Origin: CAKQOE01 sp051892195
GTDB taxonomy: Bacteria > Bacillota > Clostridia > Peptostreptococcales > Anaerovoracaceae
Direction of reading: 5' to 3'
Assembly (NCBI GenBank): GCA_051892195.1
Contig: JBJFFZ010000018.1
Location: 1 to 22,575, forward strand
DNA length: 22,575 nucleotides
Below the pieces are notes generated by a model. It did not search any database. It was given only the letters and a program-made list of their open reading frames with translations, and was not told the origin of the DNA. Shown piece after piece: positions 1-7,788 of this stretch (within the stretch, counting starts at the first letter, position 1; each line of letters opens with the position of its first letter). A program made the translations under genes and the position numbers.

Positions 1-55
1 GCTCGTCGGGCTCATAACCCGGAGGTCGCAGGTTCGAGTCCTGCCCCCGCAACCA
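1..55 (+). tRNA. tRNA-fMet (initiator), 5' end cut off by window
   Basis: This is the 3' two-thirds of an initiator tRNA. The anticodon loop is CTCATAA (11-17) with anticodon CAT at 13-15. The anticodon stem has three consecutive G-C pairs next to the loop (8-10 with 18-20), the hallmark of initiator tRNA. The T arm is GCAGG-TTCGAGT-CCTGC (28-44). The 3' acceptor strand is CCCCGCA (45-51), discriminator A52, and CCA is encoded at 53-55. The A at position 72 of the tRNA would leave the 1-72 pair open if base 1 is C, as bacterial initiators require. The D arm and 5' acceptor strand lie outside the window. Confidence 0.93.
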
Positions 56-64
56 TGAAAACTC

Positions 65-91
65 ACCCGGAGCAGATGCTCCGGGTTTTTT
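65..91 (+). terminator. Rho-independent terminator after tRNA-fMet
   Basis: A perfect inverted repeat, ACCCGGAGCA (65-74) and TGCTCCGGGT (77-86), is followed by a run of six T. It ends the tRNA transcript 10 bases after the CCA. On the minus strand the same hairpin is followed by GAGTTTTC, so it could weakly stop the convergent sensor kinase gene as well. Confidence 0.88.
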
Positions 92-124
92 AGTTTTCTA
101 TTTTCTTTTTTATTTTCTTTCAGA

Positions 125-2971
125 TCATCTGTTTTCTGACAGGACGCGGATCAGCTCTCTGCTCAGCTCTTCCACCTGAACCGGTTTTCCGGCAAAGCCG
201 TCCATACCTGCATCCATGGCCCGCTTCCGGTCCGTATCAAATACATTTGCTGTCATGGCAATAATCGGGATATTTGCCTTTGCAGGGTCGTCCATCTGCC
301 GGATGGTGACGGTGGCTTTGATTCCGTCCATGTTCGGCATCTGAATGTCCATAAGGATAAAGTCGAAGGTTCCCGCAGGCTGTCCATTTAGCATGGAAAC
401 GCATTCCACTCCGTCCCCTGCGGTCTGCACCTGCAGTCCTGCATCCATCAGAATCTCTGTGGCGATTTCGCGGTTCAGATCGTTATCTTCTGCCACCAGC
501 ACCGTCTTTCCCTGAAGAATGCTTCCGTCTGCTGCAGGCAGCTCTCCTGAAGCTGCAGGGATTTTCACGATTCTGTGCGGAATCTCCATGGTGACCGTGG
601 TGCCTTTTCCAATCTCACTTTCCACCGTGATGGTTCCGCCCATCAGGTCGATGTAGCGCTTGACGATTCCCATACCAAGGCCTGTGCCCATGATCCTGCT
701 TTCCGTGGCGTTGCGCTCTCTGGAGAAGCTTTCAAAGATATGGGGCAGGAAGTCCTTTGAAATGCCGATGCCCGTATCACGGATCACGCTGCGGATGATG
801 ACGTGCTCCTCATCGGCTCCGGGCAGCTCTTCAATGCAGACGGAAACACTGCCCCCTGCCGGCGTGTACTTGATGGCATTGCTTGCAATGTTCAGATAGA
901 CAGCCCGCTCTTTTGTGAAGTCAAAGTAAAGGTCCGGATGCTCCATGGTTACCTCATGGATGATCTGAAGATTTTTTTTCTGGTATTCTTCGCGGAAGAT
1001 AATATCCAGGCTGCGGATCATCTCCCGGAGGTTGCCGGGCTCTTCGTTGAGGGTGACCTGTCCGCTCTCGATCCGCGCCATCTCCAGCACCTCATTGATG
1101 AGATCCAGCAGATAACCGCCGGAGGTCCGGATATTTCGGGTGTACTCCCTGCGCCTGTCCGGATCGCTGTCGTACTTTTCCAGCAGATCGGCAAAGCCCA
1201 AAATGGCGTTCATGGGGGTGCGGATGTCGTGGGACATATTGAAAAGGAAGGTGGATTTCGCCTGACTGGCGGCTTCCGCCTTGTCCAGAGCGTCCGCCAG
1301 CTGGTCCCGGGCTTCCTTGATCTCTTCCTGAGCCAGCTCCATCCGGCGCTGGTTCTTCTTTGTGTTGCGTATGTAGAACAGAAACACCGTCAGCAGGAGC
1401 AGGATAAAGAGGCTCAGGGCCAGAACGCTTTCCATGGTGTGTTCCGACAGAAAGCTGATGACCGAGTAATCATAATCGTAATAGATATAGCTGTTGACCG
1501 AGCGGTCGATGTTTTCGCTTCCCATAAAGCGGATGCCCCGGTTCAGCAGGGAAAGAAGCTCCACATCACCGGAGCGGACCGCAAAGCAGAGTCCGCACGG
1601 GTCGGAGATGCCGGCGGAGTGCAGGGTTTTATTTGAATCCCTCTGCAGGTACATGGAGGTCTTGTAGCGGTTCATGAGGGTGCATGTGGCTTTGCCGCTT
1701 TTCACTGCCTCGATGCATTCGTCCCAGGAGTCCACCGTGACGATTTCGCTGTCGGGATAGAAGATTGTAATATATCCCCGCAGAATGGTATTGGTGGAGG
1801 AAAGGGCGATCTTCTCTGTCACATCCGGCGTGTAGGCGCCTTTAAAGATCAGGTCAATGCTCTGGGCAAACACAGCGTTGCTTCCCCGGACATTTTTGCT
1901 TTCTGCAAACCAGGCATCCTGATATGTCGGAAATATGACATCGATTTTCTGATTCATGAGATCCTTGTAGGCGCTGTCGAGACAGTCATAGGACGCCGTC
2001 TCAATGGTCAGGCCGGACAGCTCCGGCTCGCTTTTCAGAGAAGCGATATAGTCCTTCAGAAGACCGGAGACACTGCCGTCCTTCTCAGTTCCGCAGAAAG
2101 GCAGGTAGTTTTTCAGGTAGCCGATGCGCAGGGTATCGTGCTCCAGAAGCCAGGCGGCCTCTTCATCGCTCTGAGCGATGCTCTCGGAAATATTCTGAAA
2201 ATACTGAATATAAAGCTGATTCAGAAAAAACGGCTCTTCACTGCGAAGAATGTCATCTGCCTGGTTCAGCTGCTGCAGAAGCGCCTCTTTGCCGGAGGCA
2301 ACGCATACATGGCAGTAGTCCCTGCCGATTTCCAGCGCAGGGGCAACGCCCTCTGTATTTCCCACGGTCATGTCGTTGGCTGCAAAGGCGTCGATGGCGC
2401 CGTCCTTCAGAGCTTCGATCATAGAGTCCTGCGTATCAAAGGGTACGATGGTGCAGGAGACCCTGCTGCTTTCCAGAAACCGGTCCAGATATTCCCGGGC
2501 CTGGGCGTCGTCTGCCGTACCGATCCGTCTGCCGGCCAGCCCGTCGGCGGAGCCGTTTCGCAGGAGATCGTCCCCCGGAACCGTATATATGTAGCAGGTT
2601 TCCGCAAAGAAGGGATGGTCCGCAAGCTCTGCACCGGATGGAATGGCGTCCCCGGGGGAAATGCCTGCGATCAGGTCCACCTGACCCTTTGCCATCAGTT
2701 CCTTCAGGGTGTCCAGATCCTCGTAGATATACTCATATTTCCATCCCGTGTAGTTGGAAATCTTCTGAAGATAATCAAAGGCGTATCCGCTCTTGCGCTC
2801 ATCGTCTCCCATTCCCTCCTGAAATTCCGGCTGATAATAATAGCCCAGACGGACGGACTGCGTCTCCACCGCAAAAGAAAGCTGCGGACACAGCAGCGTA
2901 AAAAGAAGAACGGTGCAGAGCACCGCAGCAATCAGTCTGTTTCTGCATAAAATGAAATGATTCTTTTTCAT
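125..2971 (-). CDS. Hybrid sensor histidine kinase with two solute-binding domains
   Basis: A 948-residue membrane sensor kinase. It has an N-terminal signal/anchor segment (about 1-35), then two tandem SBP_bac_3-like (amino-acid-binding-protein type) domains at roughly 38-260 and 280-495. These predict an extracellular sensor for a small solute. One transmembrane helix (about 516-534) and a coiled coil lead to a HisKA domain with phospho-acceptor His581 (FNMSHDIRTP). The HATPase domain has the N box (NIASNAIKYT), G1 (DTGIGIS) and G2 (GTGLGMG). A C-terminal receiver domain has Asp875 (LMDIQMP) and Lys929 (GKP). The start at 2971 is preferred over one 27 bases upstream because AGAGG lies 8 bases before it and it begins the MKKN signal segment. 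No output domain or separate response regulator is in the window, so the phosphorelay partner is encoded elsewhere. The ligand cannot be told from sequence. Confidence 0.93.
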   Translation of the reverse strand: MKKNHFILCRNRLIAAVLCTVLLFTLLCPQLSFAVETQSVRLGYYYQPEFQEGMGDDERKSGYAFDYLQKISNYTGWKYEYIYEDLDTLKELMAKGQVDLIAGISPGDAIPSGAELADHPFFAETCYIYTVPGDDLLRNGSADGLAGRRIGTADDAQAREYLDRFLESSRVSCTIVPFDTQDSMIEALKDGAIDAFAANDMTVGNTEGVAPALEIGRDYCHVCVASGKEALLQQLNQADDILRSEEPFFLNQLYIQYFQNISESIAQSDEEAAWLLEHDTLRIGYLKNYLPFCGTEKDGSVSGLLKDYIASLKSEPELSGLTIETASYDCLDSAYKDLMNQKIDVIFPTYQDAWFAESKNVRGSNAVFAQSIDLIFKGAYTPDVTEKIALSSTNTILRGYITIFYPDSEIVTVDSWDECIEAVKSGKATCTLMNRYKTSMYLQRDSNKTLHSAGISDPCGLCFAVRSGDVELLSLLNRGIRFMGSENIDRSVNSYIYYDYDYSVISFLSEHTMESVLALSLFILLLLTVFLFYIRNTKKNQRRMELAQEEIKEARDQLADALDKAEAASQAKSTFLFNMSHDIRTPMNAILGFADLLEKYDSDPDRRREYTRNIRTSGGYLLDLINEVLEMARIESGQVTLNEEPGNLREMIRSLDIIFREEYQKKNLQIIHEVTMEHPDLYFDFTKERAVYLNIASNAIKYTPAGGSVSVCIEELPGADEEHVIIRSVIRDTGIGISKDFLPHIFESFSRERNATESRIMGTGLGMGIVKRYIDLMGGTITVESEIGKGTTVTMEIPHRIVKIPAASGELPAADGSILQGKTVLVAEDNDLNREIATEILMDAGLQVQTAGDGVECVSMLNGQPAGTFDFILMDIQMPNMDGIKATVTIRQMDDPAKANIPIIAMTANVFDTDRKRAMDAGMDGFAGKPVQVEELSRELIRVLSENR

Positions 2972-3091
2972 AAGCCCAACCTCTGAAAACACATACATAA
3001 CCCGTAAAGCAGAATATATCTTACATCTGATAACATATTGCCACGAAATGATTTATTTTTCAAGAGTCTCCCGGCTATTGTATACAAGAAA

Positions 3092-3122
3092 TTGCGTGCA
3101 GAGGGAATTTTTATGGTATAAT
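3092..3122 (+). promoter_or_regulatory. Promoter of the ddh-lysC operon
   Basis: A consensus -10 TATAAT (3117-3122) has an extended TGG just upstream (3114-3116). A weaker -35, TTGCGT (3092-3097), sits at 19-base spacing. It lies about 100 bases upstream of the ddh start and is the only clear promoter seen before the eight-gene run. Confidence 0.72.
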
Positions 3123-3167
3123 GAACCTTCAGATAACATTCGGAAAAAGAATGGAATCCGAAGAGGG

Positions 3168-3184
3168 CCGGTGCCAGGCACCGG
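3168..3184 (+). repeat. 17-bp perfect palindrome in the ddh leader
   Basis: CCGGTGCC-A-GGCACCGG is an 8-1-8 inverted repeat between the ddh promoter and its ribosome-binding site. There is no T run, so it is not a terminator. It could be a protein-binding operator, an RNA hairpin in the leader, or a copy of a small dispersed palindrome. Confidence 0.6.
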
Positions 3185-3227
3185 AAACGTTAAAACAGAC
3201 GAAGTAGAAAATGGAGAAATGAATAAG

Positions 3228-4208
3228 ATGAGAATTGGAATTATGGGATATGGAAATCTCGGAAGAGGAATCGAATGCGCCATCCGGCAGAACGAGGATA
3301 TGGAGCTTGCGGCAGTTTTTACAAGGAGAGATCCTGCTTCTGTGAAAATCCTCACCGAGGGAGTGCCTGTGTATGCAGCAGCCGACGCCCCTGCCCACAG
3401 GGATGAGATCGATGTGATGATTCTGTGCGGAGGCAGCGCTACCGACCTGCCGGAGCAGACACCGGAGCTTGCAAAGTACTTTAATGTCGTTGACAGCTTT
3501 GACACCCACGCAAAGATTCCTGAGCATTTTGCGAAGGTTGACGGGTCTGCAGGGCAGACGGGCCACACGGCTCTGATTTCTGCAGGCTGGGACCCGGGGA
3601 TGTTCTCCCTGAACCGGCTTTACGCAAACTGCATTCTGCCGGAGGGCAGCGACTACACCTTCTGGGGCAAGGGGGTCAGCCAGGGTCATTCCGATGCCAT
3701 TCGCCGCATTGAAGGCGTAAAGAACGCAAAGCAGTATACGATTCCTGTGCCGGAGGCCCTCAGCGCTGTGCGGGCGGGAGAAAATCCGGAGCTCTCCACA
3801 AGACAGAAGCACACCAGAGAATGCTTCGTTGTAGCGGAGGAAGGCGCCGATACGGCCCGGATCGAGGAAGAAATCAAGAATATGCCGAACTATTTTGCAG
3901 ATTATGATACCACTGTGCATTTCATCACAGAGGAAGAGCTTCAGAGAGATCACAGCGGCATTCCTCACGGGGGCTTTGTGTTCCGTTCCGGCGTCACCGG
4001 CTGGAACAGGGAAAACAGCCACATCATAGAATACAGCCTGAAGCTGGACTCAAACCCGGAATTCACATCGTCTGTCATCGTTGCCTGTGCCAGAGCAGTG
4101 GGCAGACTCAACCGTGAGGGCGTAACCGGGTGCAAGACGGTCTTTGATATTGCGCCTGCATATCTGAGCCCGAAGAGCGGAGAAGAGCTGAGGGCCCATC
4201 TGCTGTAA
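3228..4208 (+). CDS. ddh: meso-diaminopimelate dehydrogenase
   Basis: A 326-residue NADPH-dependent enzyme that converts tetrahydrodipicolinate and ammonia directly to meso-2,6-diaminopimelate. This is the one-step branch of lysine and peptidoglycan precursor synthesis, and it acts in the cytoplasm. The N terminus MRIGIMGYGNLGRG carries the Rossmann nucleotide-binding glycines. Internal blocks such as DSFDTHAKIP, SAGWDPGMFSLNR and GVSQGHSDAIRRI are typical of the family, and the length fits known enzymes of about 320-326 residues. ATG 3228 was chosen because GGAG (3213-3216) lies 11 bases upstream; the in-frame ATG at 3219 would be only 2 bases from it. The open frame continues upstream to 3048, but that stretch contains the promoter and a palindrome and has no coding character. 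lysC follows 11 bases after the stop. Confidence 0.93.
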   Translation: MRIGIMGYGNLGRGIECAIRQNEDMELAAVFTRRDPASVKILTEGVPVYAAADAPAHRDEIDVMILCGGSATDLPEQTPELAKYFNVVDSFDTHAKIPEHFAKVDGSAGQTGHTALISAGWDPGMFSLNRLYANCILPEGSDYTFWGKGVSQGHSDAIRRIEGVKNAKQYTIPVPEALSAVRAGENPELSTRQKHTRECFVVAEEGADTARIEEEIKNMPNYFADYDTTVHFITEEELQRDHSGIPHGGFVFRSGVTGWNRENSHIIEYSLKLDSNPEFTSSVIVACARAVGRLNREGVTGCKTVFDIAPAYLSPKSGEELRAHLL

Positions 4209-4219
4209 AGGAGAAATTT

Positions 4220-5539
4220 ATGAAAACCATCGTGACAAAGTTTGGCGGCACGTCCCTGGCAGATGCAGGTCAGTTCCGCAAGGTAAAAGCCATCCTTCAG
4301 GAAGATCCGGCCCGCCGGTTTGTGGTGGCTTCCGCACCGGGAAAGCGCTTTGAAGAGGACATCAAGGTGACGGACCTTCTGCTGGACTGCTATGAAAAGG
4401 CCTGCCGGAAAGAGAGCTTTGAATGCGCCCTGCAGGAAATCCGCAGCCGGTTTCAGGAGATCCTTCAGGAGCTTGCGGTGGAGTTTCCTCTGGAGGAGGA
4501 GATCGCCGCCATCCGTGAGCATCTGGAAACGGAACCGGATCGGGCGTACATGGCAAGCCGGGGCGAATATATGAATTCCCGGATTCTTGCAGCGTATCTG
4601 GGCTTCACCTTTGTGGACCCGGCCTGGTGCATCTGCTTTACGGAAGACGGCGAGCTGGATCCCGTCATGACGAACCGGGCGCTGGGAGCGGCCCTCCGTC
4701 CCCTTACAAACGGCGTTATGGCAGGCTTTTACGGAGCGGATTCCACAGGAAAGATTCACACTTTCACAAGAGGGGGCTCCGACGTATCCGGAAGTCTGGC
4801 AGCCAGAGCCGTGGAAGCCGATCTGTACGAAAACTGGACCGACGTGTCCGGACTTTTGGCAGCCGACCCGCGGCTGGTGGAAAACCCGAAGCCTGTGGAA
4901 TATCTCAGCTACCGGGAGCTCCGCACCCTGTCATACATGGGAGCATCGGTGCTTCATACGGATGCGGTGCTGCCTGCGGCGGACCGGGGGATTCCTATCA
5001 ATATCCGGAACACAAATGATCCTCAGGCTCACGGAACCATGATTGTCCGCAAGCTGCCGCCGGAGGAAAAGAAGTACCCGGTGTCCGGCGTGGCCGGACG
5101 GGTGGGCATGTCCGTCATTCAGGTAGAAAAACTCATGACCAGTGACGGGGCAGGCTTCAGCGCTATTATGCTGGATATTCTCAAGCGGAGAGGCATTCCT
5201 TTTGAACAGTGCCTTACGGGCATCGACACCATTACGCTGGTGATCCGAAAGGACCTGCTGGAGGAATGCAGAGAAGATCTGCTGGAGGAAATCCGCCAGG
5301 TGCTGCATCCGGATTATCTGGGAGTAAAGGAAAACCTTTCCATGATTGCGGTCATCGGCGAAAAGGACACGGAATCCTGCGACGCCAACATCCGGGTTCT
5401 TCAGGCTCTGGCGGACGCCGGCATTGAGATCAGCACCGTCAATCAGGGGGCAGGGAAGCTGAACCTTCTGATCGGTGTGCCGGAGGACAAGTATTCGGAC
5501 GCAGTCAGAGCCATCTACCGCACCATCGAAAAACAGTAG
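4220..5539 (+). CDS. lysC: Aspartate kinase
   Basis: A 439-residue monofunctional aspartokinase that phosphorylates L-aspartate as the first step toward lysine, DAP, threonine and methionine. The kinase domain (about 1-290) starts with the KFGGTSLAD motif (7-15) and contains FTRGGSDVSGS and the segment WTDVSGLLAADPRLV. The C-terminal region (about 300-439) has tandem ACT-like segments (for example GMSVIQVEKL and MIAVIGEKD), the usual site of allosteric amino-acid feedback. AAAGGAGAA sits just before the ATG. Pairing with ddh puts the pathway entry step and the DAP-forming step in one transcript. No lysine riboswitch was seen upstream. Which amino acid inhibits it cannot be read from the sequence. 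Confidence 0.94.
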   Translation: MKTIVTKFGGTSLADAGQFRKVKAILQEDPARRFVVASAPGKRFEEDIKVTDLLLDCYEKACRKESFECALQEIRSRFQEILQELAVEFPLEEEIAAIREHLETEPDRAYMASRGEYMNSRILAAYLGFTFVDPAWCICFTEDGELDPVMTNRALGAALRPLTNGVMAGFYGADSTGKIHTFTRGGSDVSGSLAARAVEADLYENWTDVSGLLAADPRLVENPKPVEYLSYRELRTLSYMGASVLHTDAVLPAADRGIPINIRNTNDPQAHGTMIVRKLPPEEKKYPVSGVAGRVGMSVIQVEKLMTSDGAGFSAIMLDILKRRGIPFEQCLTGIDTITLVIRKDLLEECREDLLEEIRQVLHPDYLGVKENLSMIAVIGEKDTESCDANIRVLQALADAGIEISTVNQGAGKLNLLIGVPEDKYSDAVRAIYRTIEKQ

Positions 5540-5562
5540 ACAGCAGATCGAAAGGAATTTTC

Positions 5563-6285
5563 ATGAAAGGAACACTGTACGGCGTGGGGGTGGGTCCCGG
5601 GGACCCGCAGCTTCTGACCCTGAAAGCCGTGAAGGTCATTTCGGAAAGTCCGGTGATTGCGGTCCCTGCAGGAAGCAGGGAGGCTGCCGCAGCCTATCAG
5701 ATTGCGGCGGGAGCCGTTGACGGACTGGATCAGAAGCCCTGTCTGGCCCTTTCCATTCCTATGTCAGGGGACCCCGGCGCCGCGGAAAAGGCGTACCGGA
5801 GGGCAGCTGCAGAGATTGCGGAGCTTCTGGACCGGGGGCAGAGCGTTGCATATCTCACCCTGGGAGATCCCTCAATTTACAGCACATATATCTACATACA
5901 CCGCCTGGTCACGGCCGGGGGCTATGAGGCAGAGCTCATCAGCGGGGTACCTTCCTTCTGCGCCGCAGGGGCGGCTCTGGGGGACAGCCTTGGGGACCGG
6001 CAGGAGCAGATTCATATTATTCCCTCCCCGGATGAATTGGAGGATGCCCTGAAGCTTCCCGGCACAAAAATCCTTATGAAGGCGGCATCCCGGATGCCTG
6101 CGGCAAAGCAGCTGCTTCAGGAGCGGGGCGCGTGCGCTGCCATGGTGGAAAAATGCGGCATGAAGGGACAGCGGATTTTCCGGGGAGCGGAAGAAATCCC
6201 TGACCAGGCATCGTATTTTTCCTTGACGGTGGTAAAGGAAAAGGGCGGCGGCCTGCCGTGGGATGCAAAAAAAGGAGGGGGCTGA
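5563..6285 (+). CDS. cbiL: Precorrin-2 / cobalt-factor II C20-methyltransferase
   Basis: A 240-residue SAM-dependent tetrapyrrole methylase that adds the C20 methyl group during corrin-ring synthesis (cobalamin pathway). Evidence is the glycine-rich N-terminal motif GVGVGPGDP (7-15), the central YLTLGDPSIYSTY block (about residues 96-108), and ELISGVPSFCAAG, all typical of the CobI/CbiL branch of the uroporphyrin methylase superfamily. GAAAGGA precedes the ATG. It stands alone here: no other cob/cbi gene is in the window. tcdA begins 3 bases after its stop, so it is cotranscribed with unrelated neighbours. Whether it uses the cobalt-loaded (anaerobic) or metal-free substrate is inferred from the likely anaerobic host. 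Confidence 0.9.
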   Translation: MKGTLYGVGVGPGDPQLLTLKAVKVISESPVIAVPAGSREAAAAYQIAAGAVDGLDQKPCLALSIPMSGDPGAAEKAYRRAAAEIAELLDRGQSVAYLTLGDPSIYSTYIYIHRLVTAGGYEAELISGVPSFCAAGAALGDSLGDRQEQIHIIPSPDELEDALKLPGTKILMKAASRMPAAKQLLQERGACAAMVEKCGMKGQRIFRGAEEIPDQASYFSLTVVKEKGGGLPWDAKKGGG

Positions 6286-6288
6286 ATC

Positions 6289-7056
6289 ATGGAAGGGCAG
6301 TTTTCAAGAACGGAACGGCTTTTAGGAGCCGAGGGCATGGACCGGCTCTTTCACGCCAGAGTTGCAGTCTTCGGCGTGGGGGGCGTAGGCGGTCATGTGG
6401 TGGAGGCGCTGGTGCGAAGCGGCATCGGTGCCATCGACATCATCGATGACGACACGGTGAGTCTTTCCAATCTGAACCGTCAGATCATCGCCACCCAAAA
6501 GACCATCGGAAAATACAAGGTGGACGTTATGGAGCAGCGGATTCTGGAGATCAATCCCGGGTGCACGGTCCGCAAGCACCGGATTTTTTTTACAGAGGAA
6601 ACTGCGGATCAGATTGATTTTTCCCAGTATGATTATATTGTTGACGCCATCGACACGGTGGCGGGAAAGCTTGCCCTGGCTGTGCAGGGGCAGGCCCGGG
6701 GCGTGCCGGTCATCAGCAGCATGGGGGCCGGAAACAAAATGGACCCTTCCCGGCTGGAGGTGGCGGATATCAGCAAAACCTCCGTGTGCCCTCTGGCCAG
6801 GGTCATGCGCAGAGAGCTGAGGAACCGGGGAATCAGCCATCTGAAGGTGGTCTATTCAAAGGAGCCGGCCATAAAGCCGGCGGACAGCGCTGCAGCGGGC
6901 TGCAGCAATGACGGGGAGGATTCCGGGGAACCGGAAACATTCGTTCATAAGAAGCGTCAGACCCCGGGGAGCAACGCATTTGTGCCTGCGGCGGCAGGTC
7001 TGATGATTGCGGCGGAAGTCGTAAAGGATTTATCCGGCTGGAAGCCTGCCGGGTGA
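6289..7056 (+). CDS. tcdA: tRNA threonylcarbamoyladenosine dehydratase (ThiF/E1-like)
   Basis: A 255-residue E1-like enzyme that uses ATP to cyclise t6A at position 37 of ANN-decoding tRNAs to ct6A. The ThiF/MoeB fold is shown by the nucleotide-binding motif GVGGVGGHV (29-37), IIDDDTVSLSNLNRQ (51-65) with its catalytic arginine, and VDAIDTVAGK. The segment TSVCPLARVMRRELRNRG is characteristic of TcdA (formerly CsdL/YgdL) and separates it from ThiF and MoeB. A strong AAAGGAGG precedes the ATG. It follows cbiL by 3 bases. The C-terminal part ends with a typical FVPAAAGLMIAAEVV helix. A general E1-like protein is the alternative, but less likely. Confidence 0.88.
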   Translation: MEGQFSRTERLLGAEGMDRLFHARVAVFGVGGVGGHVVEALVRSGIGAIDIIDDDTVSLSNLNRQIIATQKTIGKYKVDVMEQRILEINPGCTVRKHRIFFTEETADQIDFSQYDYIVDAIDTVAGKLALAVQGQARGVPVISSMGAGNKMDPSRLEVADISKTSVCPLARVMRRELRNRGISHLKVVYSKEPAIKPADSAAAGCSNDGEDSGEPETFVHKKRQTPGSNAFVPAAAGLMIAAEVVKDLSGWKPAG

Positions 7057-7086
7057 GATATATTTTAATTAAAGAGAGGTTTGGAT

Positions 7087-7788
7087 ATGAAGCTTATTAC
7101 AATTTCAGGTCCTCCGTCCTCCGGAAAGACCTCTGTGATTCTGAAGCTGGTGGAGGTCCTGCGGGAGCAGGGAATGGAGCGGATCGGGGCAGTGAAATTC
7201 GACTGCCTTACATCTTTTGACCATGAACGGTATGAGGAAGCGGGGATTCCCATAGTTACGGGCTTTTCCGGCAAGGTCTGCCCGGATCACTTTTTTATCA
7301 GCAACATCAATGATGCAGTCCGGTGGGGCAGCAGAAGCGGCTTTGAAGCCCTGATCACAGAAAGCGCCGGGCTTTGCAACCGGTGTTCCCCGCACATCGG
7401 GGAAATCCCTGCGGTCTGCGTCATCGACTGTCTGTCCGGGGTCAATACGCCGCGAAAGATCGGGCCTATGCTGAAGTTTGCAGACTGTGTGGTGATTACC
7501 AAAGGGGACATTGTTTCCCAGGCGGAACGGGAAGTGTTCAAATTCAATGTCCGTCAGGTCAACACAAAGGCGAAGATCATCTTTGTCAACGGCATTACGG
7601 GCCAGGGAGCCTTTGTTCTGGCCAAGTTCCTGAAAAACGCCGTGGATATCCGGGATCTCAGCGATATGCGGCTCAGGTTTACCACCCCTGCCTCTGTGTG
7701 CTCCTACTGCACAGGAGAGACAAGAATCGGGGAGGAATTCCAGAACGGCATGATGAAGAAAATGACATTTCCGGAGGTGAAGGAATGA
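7087..7788 (+). CDS. HypB/UreG-like metallochaperone GTPase (putative)
   Basis: A 233-residue P-loop GTPase resembling the SIMIBI metallochaperones HypB and UreG. Visible motifs are Walker A GPPSSGKTS (8-16), a switch-like AVKFDCLTSFDHERY (35-49), a G3-like ESAG (92-95), a G4-type TKGD (138-141) and NGITGQG near 168-174. Two CxxC pairs, LCNRC (C97, C100) and VCSYC (C205, C208), plus C40 and C65 could bind metal. The ATG at 7087 has GAGAGG 7 bases upstream; an in-frame TTG at 7081 is only 1 base from it and was rejected. The stop overlaps the next start by 4 bases (ATGA). HypB/UreG enzymes insert nickel into enzymes, so a metal or metallocofactor loading role is inferred here. The target is not known. 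Confidence 0.75.
   Translation: MKLITISGPPSSGKTSVILKLVEVLREQGMERIGAVKFDCLTSFDHERYEEAGIPIVTGFSGKVCPDHFFISNINDAVRWGSRSGFEALITESAGLCNRCSPHIGEIPAVCVIDCLSGVNTPRKIGPMLKFADCVVITKGDIVSQAEREVFKFNVRQVNTKAKIIFVNGITGQGAFVLAKFLKNAVDIRDLSDMRLRFTTPASVCSYCTGETRIGEEFQNGMMKKMTFPEVKE

Noticed and set aside
803..2950. Long plus-strand open frames (up to 277 residues) opposite the sensor kinase
   Set aside because: They lie antisense to a gene with clear domains, have no ribosome sites or recognisable motifs, and arise from GC-rich third positions.
3048..3227. N-terminal extension of ddh
   Set aside because: The extra 60 codons cover the promoter and a palindrome and do not resemble the family; the Rossmann start is at 3228.
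7374..7784. N-terminal extension of the ABC ATPase in the GTPase region
   Set aside because: It overlaps the GTPase gene in another frame; ATG 7785 has the ribosome site and the ATGA overlap.
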